This document shows positions 18,369 to 28,082 of a stretch of DNA of 64,000 nucleotides, piece after piece; the stretch's first letter is position 1; every line of letters starts with the position of its first letter. The notes under the pieces were generated by a model. The model had not been told where the DNA came from. It made no database searches and saw only the letters and a list, made by a program, of their open reading frames with translations. The position numbers were made by a program, and so were the translations under genes. The stretch is from positions 140,820 to 204,819 of the forward strand of contig CBDCFF010000029.1 in NCBI GenBank assembly GCA_965216225.1, given 5' to 3'. Origin of the DNA: 3107 sp965216225 (lineage in GTDB: Bacteria; Pseudomonadota; Alphaproteobacteria; Rhodobacterales; Rhodobacteraceae).

Positions 18369-19328
18369 ATGCCCAACCCGCTTTCCGCTGATATTCGCAG
18401 CCGCTTCCGGCAACTTTTTGACGAAGGCCTATCCGGTCGCGAGATTGGTCGCCGGTTGATGATATCGGCGGCGTCGGCGTCGCGTTTGGCGCAAAAGATA
18501 CGGCAAGGTGTCAGCCTCGACCCCGTGCCGAACCGCCGCAAGACCGGGCGTCGCCGTCTGGCGCCTTTCCACGCTTTCCTGATTGAGTTGATCCATCAGG
18601 ACCCGGATATCACGCTCAAGGAACTGCAAGGCGCATTGGAGCATGCGCACGGGGTTCGGGCTTCTGTCTCGGGGATTGATCAGGCGTTGAGGCGACTTGG
18701 CTACACGTACAAAAAAAGAGCCTCATCACGGATGAGCGCCGCCGCGCAAGGATAATGCGGGTGCGGGCGGACTGGTTCACTCACCGCATACCCGCGATAC
18801 GCGCCATGCGGGAGCGCATCGTCTTTATTGATGAGACCTCTGTCAAAACCAACCTGACCCGCCTGCGCGGCCGGTCCTTGCGCGGCGCCCGGCTGACCGC
18901 ATCCGCGCCCTTTGGCAGGTGGGGGACGCAGACGCTGACCGCCGGGCTCACCCGGGCCGACATCATCGCGCCATGGGTGATCAAAGGCGCAATGGACGGT
19001 TTATGCCTTCGCCGCCTGCATCAGCGAGGTGCTGGTGCCGGAGATCGCTCCTGGCACGGCAGTCGTGCTCGACAACCTCGCAAACCATCGCAACAAGGAA
19101 GCACAAGCTGCCCGGCGCGCACATGGCTGCTGGTTCCTTTACCTGCCGCCCTGCAGCCCCGACCTCAATCCAATCGAGAGGGCCTTCTCCAGGCTCAAAG
19201 CCCACCTGCGCAGGGTCGGCGCCCGCAGCTTCACGGGCCTCTTCGATGCACTTGGCGAAGTCTGCGATCTGTTCACACCTGAAGAGTGTTGGAATTACTT
19301 TTGTAAGCCCGGATATGATCCAACGTGA
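18369..19328 (+). pseudogene. IS630b transposase, two-frame with an extra break
   Basis: OrfA (from 18369) is the helix-turn-helix part MPNPLSADIRSRFRQLFDEG to RLGYTYKK. An A7 run near 18711 would allow a -1 shift into orfB (IVFIDETSVKTNLTRLRG), the programmed arrangement common in this IS630 group. A second, unplanned break near 18998 separates IKGAMDG from VYAFAACISEVLVPE, VVLDNLANHRN and PDLNPIERAFSRLK, so the DDE core is split. Confidence 0.85.
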
Positions 19329-19370
19329 CCGTTCGGTGAAGGAGCCCTGGCGTACTGCCGGTCGTCCCGG

Positions 19371-20888
19371 TTACGCTGCTGATGCAGCGTAACGCCAGGG
19401 CATCAACTCGTCCAGCCGAGTGATCTTGTGATCCGCGATGCGGGCGAGAACCCATGTGAGCCAGGCTTGTGGATCGACTTTATCAAGCTTTGCCGTTTCG
19501 ATCAGGGTGTAGGCGATGGCGATGGCTTTGCCACCGCCCTCGGAACCGGCGAACATCCAATTTTTGCGACCTGTGGCGACAGGTTTTATAGCGCGTTCGG
19601 CGATGTTGTTGTCCGCTTCCAGAAAGCCATGGTTCAAATAACCGCGTGCCTTTGGCAAACGACCAAGGGCATAACGGATCGCCTGGGCCAGAGGCGACTT
19701 GCCAGATATATTTGGCAACTGCGCGTGTAACCAGGTCTCAAGTTCATCGAAGATCGGTTTTGCCTTTTCCTGACGGATGGCAACGCGCTCTTCAGACGGT
19801 TTGCCACGCGCCTCTTTCTCGACGGCATAGAGTTCCGCGATCCGGCGGAGGGCTTCTTCGGCAATCGATGAGCCTTGCGCGGCAAAGATGTCTACAAACT
19901 TGCGTCTGACGTGCGCCAAACAAGCCATCTCCTGGGCCTTGTCCTCACCGAATACCCCGTTGAAGCCGGAATACCCGTCCGCATGGACCCAGCCTTTGTA
20001 GCCGGAGAGATGTGAGACGGGATGTTCGCCCTTGCGATCAATCGTGAACTGATACCACGCGCAGGGCGGTGATGATCCAGACCATGGTCGTTCATCGCGA
20101 ACATAGGTCCGGACACGGGCGGTCCTGGCCTTCTTGTTGCCGGGGGCCTGCATTTTAACAGGCGTATCATCAGCGAAGATGGCCGCGCCTCGGCGGACCA
20201 TTCGGCCAATGGTGTCAGCCAGAGGTTCCAGAAGCGCGGTGGAGCCGCCAACCCAATTGGTCAGAGTTGATCGATCAAGATCAACGCCTTCACGGGCGTA
20301 TATTTGCGACTGACGGTAGAGCGGCAGGTGGTCCGCGTATTTGCTGACCAACACGTGCGCCGGCAGCCCCGGTCCCGGGCGGCCACGTTCGATCGGGCGC
20401 GATGGCAGCGGCGATTGGACAATGGCCTCGCAACAGGAACAGGCCATACGCGGACGCACGATCCGGTTCACGACAAAACGCCCCGGTTTGTATTCCAACT
20501 CCTCGGTCACGTCCTCACCGAGCCTCTTCAACGCCCCACCGCAACATCGGCAGTCCTCGCCCGGCGACAAGACCTCTTCGTGCCGGTCCGGATGATCGGG
20601 CAAGGGCTTGCGGCTGTGCCGGCGGGCCGGTTTGTCCGTTTCAGGCGTTGGAGCAGGCGCCGCCTGTTCTCCAGCGGCTTCGGCAATCGCCTCATCTTCC
20701 CGGAAGACCGGATTGAGCTGGTAGAGGCTTTCTGATTTCGATCCAAACCGGTGCCGGTCATGCCCCGCCAGTTGGTGTTGGAGTTGTTCCACCTTCAGGG
20801 TCAGCGCCTTGACTTCATCGGCCGGAAGCCGGTTCACTGCCCGCAGTTCCGCAGGATCATCCGGGGCTATGTCGAGGTCCTTCAGCAT
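19371..20888 (-). CDS. tnpC: IS66 transposase TnpC, intact
   Basis: 505 aa, uninterrupted: coiled-coil leader, HRFGSKSESLYQL, CRCCGGALKRLGEDVTEELEY, RPIERGRPGPGLPAHVLVSKYADHLPLYRQSQ, FADDTPVKM, HADGYSGFNGVF, VRRKFVDIF, then the C-terminal DNNIAERAIKPVATGRKNW and TWVLARIADHKI.RLDELMPW. The only complete TnpC in the window. Confidence 0.94.
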   Translation of the reverse strand: MLKDLDIAPDDPAELRAVNRLPADEVKALTLKVEQLQHQLAGHDRHRFGSKSESLYQLNPVFREDEAIAEAAGEQAAPAPTPETDKPARRHSRKPLPDHPDRHEEVLSPGEDCRCCGGALKRLGEDVTEELEYKPGRFVVNRIVRPRMACSCCEAIVQSPLPSRPIERGRPGPGLPAHVLVSKYADHLPLYRQSQIYAREGVDLDRSTLTNWVGGSTALLEPLADTIGRMVRRGAAIFADDTPVKMQAPGNKKARTARVRTYVRDERPWSGSSPPCAWYQFTIDRKGEHPVSHLSGYKGWVHADGYSGFNGVFGEDKAQEMACLAHVRRKFVDIFAAQGSSIAEEALRRIAELYAVEKEARGKPSEERVAIRQEKAKPIFDELETWLHAQLPNISGKSPLAQAIRYALGRLPKARGYLNHGFLEADNNIAERAIKPVATGRKNWMFAGSEGGGKAIAIAYTLIETAKLDKVDPQAWLTWVLARIADHKITRLDELMPWRYAASAA

Positions 20889-21306
20889 CGCCGATCCTAT
20901 ACCGGATCAGCATTCCGGGGTGAACCCCGAAAGCGCGCAAAGCCTCGTATTCATTGACCTGTCCTACGCTCAACGGTCTCCAGGTTTTACGGGGCATCCG
21001 CCAGTCAATCCCCTCCAACAGCATTGAGAGCTGCGCGGGTGTGACGCTGATCCTGCCGTCCTTTGCAGCGGGCCAGACAAACCGCCCTTTCTCCAACCGC
21101 TTCGAAAACAGGCACGCGCCCTGGCAATCCCACCAGATGATCTTCAACAGATCGCCGCGCCGACCCCGGAACACGAACAGGTGGCCGGAATACGGGTCTT
21201 CGGCCAAAACCTTCCCGGCCTGGGCCGCCAGCGTATTGAACCCTCGCCGCATGTCCGTGACACCCGCCGACAGCCACACCCGCGTGTTGCCCGGCACCGG
21301 GATCAA
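20857..21306 (-). CDS. tnpB: IS66 accessory protein TnpB, stop codon lost
   Basis: The first 115 codons (MIPVPGNTRVWLSAGVTDMRRGF to RKTWRPLSVG) are a normal TnpB. At the position where the 58153 copy has TAG this copy has CAG, so the protein runs on for 34 residues and ends just inside the start of tnpC. Conserved motifs FVFRGRRGDLLKIIWWDCQGACLF are intact. Confidence 0.88.
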   Translation of the reverse strand: MIPVPGNTRVWLSAGVTDMRRGFNTLAAQAGKVLAEDPYSGHLFVFRGRRGDLLKIIWWDCQGACLFSKRLEKGRFVWPAAKDGRISVTPAQLSMLLEGIDWRMPRKTWRPLSVGQVNEYEALRAFGVHPGMLIRYRIGDAEGPRHSPG

Positions 21307-21692
21307 GACATCAGCCCCTTCAGCAGCCGCGCCAGCACATCAGGATCGAACCCACCCTCGGCGCTGATCCGGTGACCGCCAGCCAACTCAATCTCGATAC
21401 GGCCACCGAAGGCGACGGGACCGGATGGCTGCGCCGGGACCGGATGTGAAGCAGCCGGAGAAATCTCAACCGGCAGAAACACGGATGCAGCTACGACCTC
21501 GGTGAAATCCGGCGCAAAACGCGGGTCCTTCAGCCATTTGAAGATCAGATTGGCGTTCATCGCGTAGCGCCGCGCAACCTGAGCCACAGAAACACCCGGC
21601 GCGGCAGTCTGCAGGCAGATCGAACGCTTCTCGTCGTCCCACCAAATTCGCTTCTTGCGCCTGCCAGCCATAGAGTGCCTCATGGTGTCCAC
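21303..21692 (-). CDS. tnpA: IS66 accessory protein TnpA
   Basis: Up to 129 aa; MAGRRKKRIWWDDEKRSI, eight codons in, is the more typical start. Helix-turn-helix VSVAQVARRYAMNANLIFKWLKD. It overlaps tnpB by 4 bp. First gene of IS66b copy 1. Confidence 0.88.
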   Translation of the reverse strand: MDTMRHSMAGRRKKRIWWDDEKRSICLQTAAPGVSVAQVARRYAMNANLIFKWLKDPRFAPDFTEVVAASVFLPVEISPAASHPVPAQPSGPVAFGGRIEIELAGGHRISAEGGFDPDVLARLLKGLMS

Positions 21693-21783
21693 TATCGATG
21701 GTGGACACTATCGGCTCCTCCGCCCCCGCGTTAGGTCCGGTTCAACGGACGCTCACGATCCAACGTAAACTGAAACCGCTTTA

Positions 21784-22091
21784 GCGCGGTCCGGCCCTGC
21801 ATTGACCGGATGCAAACTGCATCCATCCGCAGATTTGAGCAGAATGCGAAAATCTTGTACGGCACGATTATACAAAAAATCATTTTATGATTTTTCGTTG
21901 TCTCTATTCTGACGGCAAATGGTTGTTTCCGGGATGATGGTTCTGGTTGAGAAACCCCGTTAAAACAGGGCAATAAACATGTTATACTCGGAGTCATTGC
22001 TTCGGGCTTATTTGTTTTTTGTTGACATGATCCGTCTGCCGCTTCATGCAGTTCTCCAACACCCTGCGCAGAGAACAACTTCGCAGCGAAC
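21784..22091. other. AT-rich intergenic stretch
   Basis: About 310 bp between the IS630b right end and the IS630c transposase, much more AT-rich than its surroundings. No gene recognised. It contains a hairpin with perfect 9-bp arms (AAAAATCAT / ATGATTTTT, 21875-21895). The right part is presumably the leader of IS630c. Confidence 0.6.
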
Positions 22092-22934
22092 ATGCGCAAA
22101 CGGGCCTGCTTCCTGACGGCTGATCAACGCGAGGCATTGCTGGATATCCTGCGCCAGCGCAAGGCAGCAGCACTTGTGGGGCGCCGTGCGAATGCCCTGC
22201 TTCTGCTGGATGACGGCCAGTCGGCATGGTTCGTGGCAAAGACCCTGTTTCTCGATCCCGACACGGTCCGCAGCCGGCTTCGGGAGTTTCGTGAGCCGGG
22301 TCTCGCCTTTTTGGAGCTGGCGGCGTATCCGGACCGGGAAGGTCATCCGAGCCGGGACCAGGAAACCGCCCTCAAGGCGCAGTTCCGTGACGACCCGCCG
22401 CGCGATATCAATGAAGTTCGGGATGTCATCTTTCGCCGGTACGGGGTCGCGTACTCCCGTTCGGGCGCCATCAAGCCGATGCACCGCCCGGGGTTCACTT
22501 GCGTGAAGCCGAAATCGCTTCCGAAGCAGGCCGACAGGCAGGCGCAGGAAGCCTTCATCCGGCATTGCGAACAGCTGACACGCGGGATGTTTCCGGTCGA
22601 GACGGTTGTTTTCGCCGATGCGGTTCATCCCGAGTGCCAGAGCCGGCCGGCGCATGGTTGGTTCCTGGCCTCCGACAAGCCGGCCATCGAGGCCACGACG
22701 GGCCGCCGGCGGCTGAACCTTCAGGGGGCGCTGGACCTCGAAACCATGACCATGACCCGGGTGGAGGGCGAGAAGATCAACGCCGAGACGACCCTGCGAC
22801 TGTTCGAAAAGCTGGAACGGGTCTATCCGGACACCCGGATTATCCATGTGTTTCCCGACAATGCCAGATACAACCGGGCAAACCTGCAGAAACCGTTCCT
22901 GGAACGCCCGGAATGCCGCATCAAGCTGAGGGTC
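22092..22934 (+). pseudogene. IS630c transposase, C-terminally truncated
   Basis: About 280 residues of a third IS630 type: MRKRACFLTADQREALLDILRQRKAAALVGRRANALLLLDDG, then FADAVHPE (D) and HVFPDNARYN (D). It breaks off after CRIKL, just before the expected PxLNPIE motif, where IS5c sequence begins. The third catalytic residue is missing, so it is inactive. Confidence 0.85.
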
Positions 22935-23912
22935 TCGATTTACCTCGCCAATCCGGTCTGAATCCGGTTCACTCCCGGCTCCTCGTGACAGGAGCGGCAG
23001 ATGGTCGGACAGCCGGGATTTTCTGACATGGATGACCGCCGGAAGCGGTCGAGCGATCCTGGCGATCAGTTGGAAGCCTGTGCCGGGGCGTCTGATTTCG
23101 AGATTTTCCGTGCGGATATTGTGAAGGCTCTGGCGTACTCGGACGGCTCGCACGGTGCCCGCCCGCCCTGTGACGTCGTGCTGATGTTCAGGATCCTGAT
23201 TGTCCAGGCGCAAGACAATCCCGGTGATGACCGCGCAGGGTTCCTGATCCCGGACCGGCTGTCGTTCATGCGTTTCCTCGGGCTCGGGCTTGCAGGACCG
23301 GGTTCCGGACGCGAAGACCATTCGGGTGTTCCGCGAGCGTCTGACCAGGGCAGGCGCGATCGAGGGGCTTTTCAGCCGGTTCGACGCCGCGCTGCGCGAG
23401 GCCGGTTACATCGCGATGTCCGGTCGGATCGTCGCCAGCACGCTGGTCGCCGCGCCAGGGTACGCAACACGGTTGACGGGAAGACGGCTGTCAGGATGGG
23501 CAAGCCCGGCGACGAGAACCGGCCCGATGATCCGGCCAAAGCCGGGCAAAAAGACGTGGATGCACGCTGGACCATCCAGTTCGCCCCAGTTCGTCAGGGC
23601 GCGCCCGCACGAGGACGGCCCCGCGCCGCCCGACATCGCCATCCCGAGTTTCGGATACAAGGCGCATTCCGGCATCGACAAGCGTTTCCGGTTCATCCGG
23701 CGATGGGATGTCACCAGTGCGGCGGCCGATGACGGGCGGATGCTGCGCCGGGGGCTGCTGGATTGCCACTGACACCGGGTCAGGCGTCCGGGCGGACAGC
23801 GCCTGTCGCTCGATGAAGAACGAGGCGTTCATGGAGCGGCGCGCTCGGCGGCGCCGTCACTGCCTGATCACAGGATGTATCCGCCCATAATTACGGAAAA
23901 CCGCCCGGTTCG
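22928..23912 (+). mobile_element. IS5c copy 1 (IS5 family)
   Basis: About 985 bp shared with 41101-42375 and, with a deletion, 37269-37600. The common left block begins GAGGGTCTCGATTTACC and the common right block ends GCCCGGTTCGGG. No terminal inverted repeat was recognised, so the limits are from comparing copies. It cut the C-terminus off IS630c. Confidence 0.75.
23001..23772 (+). pseudogene. IS5c transposase, frameshifted
   Basis: Frame 1 MVGQPGFSDMDDRRKRS to CDVVLMFRILIVQAQDNPGDDRAGFLIPDRLSFMRFLGLGL is the IS5 N-terminal domain. A one-base change near 23290 moves the rest (DRVPDAKTIRVFRERL, FGYKAHSGIDKRFRFIRRWDVTSAAADDG) into another frame, and the C-terminal Glu region is absent. It holds a single copy of the GGCGCGCCCG repeat (23598-23621) that is expanded at 41769-41913. 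Confidence 0.82.
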
Positions 23913-23944
23913 GGCGCAAATCATGCTGTCACACCGACAGAACC

Positions 23945-24019
23945 CAAAGACAGACAGCGTCGAGGGAATGCCGCTCTAAAATCAACTCCAAAATAAAGAT
24001 TGATAGAGATCCTCAGCTG
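23945..24019. repeat. 75-bp dispersed repeat, copy 1
   Basis: Nearly the same 75 bp (about five mismatches) occurs at 44738-44812, direct orientation: AAAGACAGACAGCGTCGAGG at the start, ATTGATAGAG near the end. One copy lies between IS5c and IS110a, the other between IS3 and the quorum-sensing genes. Origin unknown; it is not explained by any IS I recognise. Confidence 0.75.
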
Positions 24020-24045
24020 ATGAGCAAAGAGAGTATCCGTTTTTG

Positions 24046-24990
24046 TCAACAGGTTTTCGGGGCCCATTTCCGGTCGGATTTGACGAGTGTGTTGGCGAGT
24101 TCGATCAGTTTTCGCATCAGCGCGACAAGCGCGACCTTGGCTGGTTTCCCGGCGGTGCGCAGAGCGTCGTATTTCTTCTTCAGATCCGGATTGAAGCGCG
24201 CCGCAACGAGCGCCGGCATGTACAATGCCTGCCGCAGCGGCTTTCGACCGCCCTTGATGAATGACTGGCCAACCCGGGTTCCGGATGATCGTGTGAACGG
24301 AGCAAGGCCAGCCAGGCTTGCCACCTGTTTGCGTTCGAGTTGGCCGATCCCGGGCATGAAGGCGAGGATGGCCGAGGCCGTCACCATGCCTGTGCCGGGA
24401 ATGGAGCGGACGATTTCCAGCTTGCGGGTTTCTTTCTGGTCCTCAGCGATCAGCGCTGCGGTCCCGGCATCCAACCCGGCGACGCGCCTTTCGACATGCT
24501 CGATCAACTCCCGCGTCCGACGCTGCAAAAGCGGCACGTCGAGTTGGGAGATGCGACCGGGAAGACGGACGCGTTCGGCCATCATTCTGGAGCGTGCCGA
24601 GTGCACGTCTCTGAGAAGGCGCCGGCTTTTTGACCTCAGCGGCAGCGCTTCGAGATCGAAAGCCTTTCCCGTTTCTGCCAGGGAGCGGGCATCCGCCCGG
24701 TCGGTCCTGGCGCGTGTGCCGCGGGCTTCTGCGAACCGGCGCGCCTGGAGCGGATTTACCTTGACCAGCGGGAAATCCGCCTCAAGCGCAAGCTCGAATG
24801 CCCGGTGGTAGATACCGGTCGCCTCGTAGACGATCCGGGCGATCTTGCGCCCGCCCAGCCATTTCCGGAAGCTCCGAAACCCGGTCTTGCCATTCGTGAA
24901 CTGCGCCGCCCGTCCTGTCTTGAGATCGAACGCGTCGAAGTGGGCTTTGGAAATGTCCACGCCAATGTCATGATCCGTCATCTTCGCCAT
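24046..24990 (-). CDS. IS110-family recombinase (IS110a)
   Basis: About 314 aa from MAKMTDHDIGVDISKAHFDAF (a second Met three codons in is possible; the frame is open further upstream, but that is the element leader). The N-terminal DEDD RuvC-like domain has IGVDISK, YEATGIYHRAFELAL and RTDRADARSLA. The C-terminal Tnp2 domain has IPGTGMVTASAILAFMPGIG, LAGLAPFTRSSGTRVGQ and RQALYMPALVAARFNPDL with the catalytic Ser region. IS110 enzymes integrate without classic inverted repeats, guided by a bridge RNA from the element. Confidence 0.92.
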   Translation of the reverse strand: MAKMTDHDIGVDISKAHFDAFDLKTGRAAQFTNGKTGFRSFRKWLGGRKIARIVYEATGIYHRAFELALEADFPLVKVNPLQARRFAEARGTRARTDRADARSLAETGKAFDLEALPLRSKSRRLLRDVHSARSRMMAERVRLPGRISQLDVPLLQRRTRELIEHVERRVAGLDAGTAALIAEDQKETRKLEIVRSIPGTGMVTASAILAFMPGIGQLERKQVASLAGLAPFTRSSGTRVGQSFIKGGRKPLRQALYMPALVAARFNPDLKKKYDALRTAGKPAKVALVALMRKLIELANTLVKSDRKWAPKTC

Positions 24991-25180
24991 ATCCTGCTTG
25001 TCATGCGGGGCCAGGGCCCCGTGTATCCGTTCAGGCCTGTGGTGAAGACGGCGGTCGATCATACTCTCTTTCGGTCTCTGCCGACCAGGCGCAACGCGAT
25101 CCGACCGCCGCCGCTGCCCGGCATATGTGAGGTGCCGGGCAGCGGCTCCCTTATCGCAAAGAAGCCACATAATGTCATAA
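24991..25180 (-). ncRNA. candidate bridge RNA region of IS110a
   Basis: Non-coding leader directly upstream of the recombinase, where IS110-group elements encode the bridge RNA. Two strong hairpins are visible: GGGGCC-AG-GGCCCC (25007-25020) and 14-bp perfect arms GCCGCTGCCCGGCA / TGCCGGGCAGCGGC with a 9-base loop (about 25110-25146). Exact RNA ends and guide loops were not determined. The region on to about 25270 has no recognised gene. Confidence 0.4.
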
Positions 25181-25444
25181 GACAAGCAAATTCCTGTCGC
25201 GTGTGCTGCGCCATGAACCAGAGCTGGTGGCGGTATTTATCAAAGAAGTTGTCCGCTGATTTCATGCGGTGCCTCTGATTTGGGAGGTACCGGTTTCACG
25301 CTCCGGGTTCAGCCAGAGGGCTCCGGCGGGCTGCCGGTTTCGCGCCTTTCCTGACCATCGTTGTGGTTTTTGCGCGCGTGCATTTGCATGGAGCATGGCG
25401 CGGTTTGCGAGGGCATCACGTTCCAGCCCGCTGTGGCGCATGTT
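25181..25444. other. unassigned stretch between IS110a and IS21
   Basis: About 260 bp. The outer limit of IS110a lies somewhere here but cannot be fixed without a second copy. No gene, hairpin or known IS end recognised. Confidence 0.5.
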
Positions 25445-25628
25445 TGCTGCGCGACAAACAAGGTGAGAATCCAGCGTCAATCAGGATGAGAACGCGTGTG
25501 CGGGGGCTCGCAGGGAGGGCGTAGCCCGACTGGGGAGGCCCCGCACACGCGTTTTGCCCTTTTGGGGCGGGCCTGACGGTTGTGGCCGGCTCGGATAAGG
25601 AATGATTTTCTGTGCAAGGGGATCGTTC

Positions 25629-27149
25629 ATGCCGGGCTGTCATGTCACTGACCAACAAATGAGGCTCTTCATGACGCTCAGATCGACCCATTCCGTTGCC
25701 GTTGCCGCTGCCAAGGCGGGGATCAGCCAGGCAACGGGCTATCGGCTGCAAGCTGACCCAATTTTACCATCACAGAAGAAGGCCCCTCGCGGCCGGCGGC
25801 GTCCGGACCCGCTGGCGGACATTTTTGATGCGGAGGTCGTGCCGCTTCTGCGGTCCTCACCGGGGATCCGACCTGTGGCGGTTTACGAGGAGCTTCTGCG
25901 TCGGCATTCTGATCTGGGTACGGGCATCCGACGGACTCCGGAGCGACGGATACGCGCCTGGAATGCGGAACACGGCCCTGAACAGGACGTCATTTTCCGG
26001 CAGACCCACACACCGGGCAAAATGGGCCTGTCGGATTTCACCGCCATGGGCAAGTTGGGTGTGACCATTGCCGGTGAGGCACTGGGCCATCGACTGTATC
26101 ACTTCCGGCTTGCCTATAGCGGGTTTCAGCACGCCCACGTCGTGCTGGGCGGCGAAAGCTATGTGGCGCTGGCTGAGGGATTGCAGAACGCCCTCTGGAC
26201 GCTCGGCGGCGTGCCACACAATCATAGAACTGACAGCCTGTCGGCGGCCTTCAAGAACCTGGATAAGTCATCCCGGGCCGATCTAACCGACCGCTTCGAC
26301 GCCCTGTGCAACCATTATGGAATGACGCCGACGCGCAACAACAAGGGCGTCGCACACGAGAACGGTTCCATCGAGAGCCCCAATGGGCATCTGAAGCGCA
26401 CCATTGAGGACGCGCTGGTCATGCGTGGGTCGCGCGACTTCGAAAGCTTGCAAGATTATCGTCGCTTCATCGACGAGATCGTGGGCCGGATCAACGCCCG
26501 CAATGCCAAGCGTATCGATGCGGAACGTGCGAGCCTCAGACCTTTGCCGACGCGGCGGACCACGGATTACGAGGAGATCACGTTGCGCGTCACTTCCTCC
26601 GGGGGCTTCACCTTGCGCAAGGTGTTCTACACCGTGCCATCCCGGTTGATCGGGCATCAGCTGCGGGTTCGGCTCTACGATGATCGGTTGGAGCTGTTCC
26701 TGGGAAGCTCTGCCCTGCTAACGCTGACACGCGGACGAGCCTCGAGCACCGGGAGCCATGGGCACGTGGTCAATTACCACCACGTCATCCACTCCTTGCG
26801 CAAAAAGCCCATGGCGCTGATGGGGCTGGTCTATCGGGATCAGCTATTCCCGCGCCGGGCGTTCCGTAACATGTTCGCATTCCTGCTGGAGCAGACCAGT
26901 GAGAAGGCGGCGTGTCGCATGGTTGTCGATCTTCTGGCGCTGGCACACGAGCGGGGCTGCGAGGCTGAATTGGCAGCGCAGCTTGAGGAGGACCTTCGCC
27001 AGAAGCGCCCGCCTGACATGGCGGCCCTACGCGCAGTGTTTAGCCCATCACAAGACGCACTCCCCCAAGTCGCGGTGCAACTGGCCGACCTGTCATCTTA
27101 CGACCAGTTGGTCGGCGGTACGCCATCCGCTCAGGAGGTGACAGCATGA
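25629..27149 (+). CDS. istA: IS21 transposase IstA
   Basis: 506 aa from the preferred ATG, the same start as argued for the 11890 copy. Identical to that copy except that the Gly of NHGTDS is Arg (NHRTDS), close to the second catalytic Asp. Other DDE residues are intact. Confidence 0.93.
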   Translation: MPGCHVTDQQMRLFMTLRSTHSVAVAAAKAGISQATGYRLQADPILPSQKKAPRGRRRPDPLADIFDAEVVPLLRSSPGIRPVAVYEELLRRHSDLGTGIRRTPERRIRAWNAEHGPEQDVIFRQTHTPGKMGLSDFTAMGKLGVTIAGEALGHRLYHFRLAYSGFQHAHVVLGGESYVALAEGLQNALWTLGGVPHNHRTDSLSAAFKNLDKSSRADLTDRFDALCNHYGMTPTRNNKGVAHENGSIESPNGHLKRTIEDALVMRGSRDFESLQDYRRFIDEIVGRINARNAKRIDAERASLRPLPTRRTTDYEEITLRVTSSGGFTLRKVFYTVPSRLIGHQLRVRLYDDRLELFLGSSALLTLTRGRASSTGSHGHVVNYHHVIHSLRKKPMALMGLVYRDQLFPRRAFRNMFAFLLEQTSEKAACRMVVDLLALAHERGCEAELAAQLEEDLRQKRPPDMAALRAVFSPSQDALPQVAVQLADLSSYDQLVGGTPSAQEVTA

Positions 27150-27955
27150 CATCGCCCCAGACCGATACCGCCCGCCTAACCTTGGCTCTGACCGAATTGC
27201 GCTTGCCAGCCATCAAGGCGCTATGGCCGCGCTTTGCGGAACAAGCCGACAAGGAAGGCTGGCCCGCCGCTCGGATGCTCAGCACCCTGGTGGAGCATGA
27301 ACTGGCTGAACGAGATCGCCGTCGTATCGAGCGACATCTCGCACAGGCACGCCTGTTGCCCGGAAAAACGATCGACACCTTCGACTTCACAGCCGTCCCC
27401 ATGCTGTCCAAGGCCCATGTCAGTGCGATCACCGCTGGCGACAGCTGGATCGGAAAGGGCGGCAACATCCTGCTGTTTGGGCCGCCAGGTGTGGGCAAAT
27501 CACATCTCGGCTCAGCCATCGGGCTCGCCCTTGTCGAGCAAGGCTACCGCGTCCTATTCAGCCGCACCACCGATCTGGTCCAGAAACTCCAACAGGCCCG
27601 CCGCGATCTCGTCCTCGAAAGTGCCATTGCAAAGCTCGACAAATTCCATCTGCTGATCCTCGATGACATCACCTACGTCACCAAGGATCAGGCTGAAACC
27701 AGTGTGCTCTTCGAACTCATCAGCGCGAGATATGAACGCCGCTCAATGTTGATCACGGCCAACCAGCCCTTCGGGGAGTGGAATGCGATTTTTCCAGACC
27801 CGGCCATGACATTGGCCGCCGTCGACAGGCTCGTGCACCACGCAACCATCTTCGAGATGAATGTCGAAAGCTACCGGCGAAGAGCAGCACAAAAGGCAAA
27901 GGGGCCGGGAAGGCCTGCACAAAAAGCCACACCGGAAAACACCAAAGCTGATTGA
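27146..27955 (+). CDS. istB: IS21 helper ATPase IstB, intact
   Basis: 269 aa, complete: N-terminal helical domain, Walker A GPPGVGKSHLGSAIG, Walker B LLILDDITYV, sensor region SMLITANQPFGEW and the arginine-rich C-terminus YRRRAAQKAKGPGR. It retains the C4 run that is shortened in copy 1. The ATG overlaps the istA stop. Confidence 0.94.
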   Translation: MTSPQTDTARLTLALTELRLPAIKALWPRFAEQADKEGWPAARMLSTLVEHELAERDRRRIERHLAQARLLPGKTIDTFDFTAVPMLSKAHVSAITAGDSWIGKGGNILLFGPPGVGKSHLGSAIGLALVEQGYRVLFSRTTDLVQKLQQARRDLVLESAIAKLDKFHLLILDDITYVTKDQAETSVLFELISARYERRSMLITANQPFGEWNAIFPDPAMTLAAVDRLVHHATIFEMNVESYRRRAAQKAKGPGRPAQKATPENTKAD

Positions 27956-28082
27956 CGCTCCGCGACAATCAAAAAACAAACCCCTTGATCGCGGCACAAA
28001 AGCCCGGCATCGTCCCAAACGTCGCGACCAAGGATTCTCATCCTGATTGACGCGCACTTCTCATCTTGATTGTCGCGCTACA

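Larger units (their letters stand above)
19325..21756 (-). mobile_element. IS66b copy 1
   Basis: 2432 bp, termini GTGACCGTTCGGTGAAGGAG and the complement of GTGAGCGTCCGTTGAACCGG, with a perfect 8-bp duplication GATCCAAC. A different subtype from IS66a: no passenger gene and different ends. Confidence 0.93.
18286..21781 (+). mobile_element. IS630b, split by an IS66
   Basis: Termini AAAGCGTTTCCAG..TTACGTTGGA on the left and its near complement on the right, flanked by the TA dinucleotide on both sides (18284-18285 and 21782-21783), as expected for IS630. It is interrupted by IS66b with the 8-bp duplication GATCCAAC (19317-19324 and 21757-21764). Confidence 0.9.
25445..28082 (+). mobile_element. 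IS21-family element, copy 2
   Basis: 2638 bp with the same multiple terminal repeats as copy 1. No target duplication: the left flank ends CATGTT and the right flank begins ATCAGG. The right flank is inside an IS30 transposase fragment while the left flank is not, so one junction was probably made by recombination or deletion after insertion. Confidence 0.94.
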
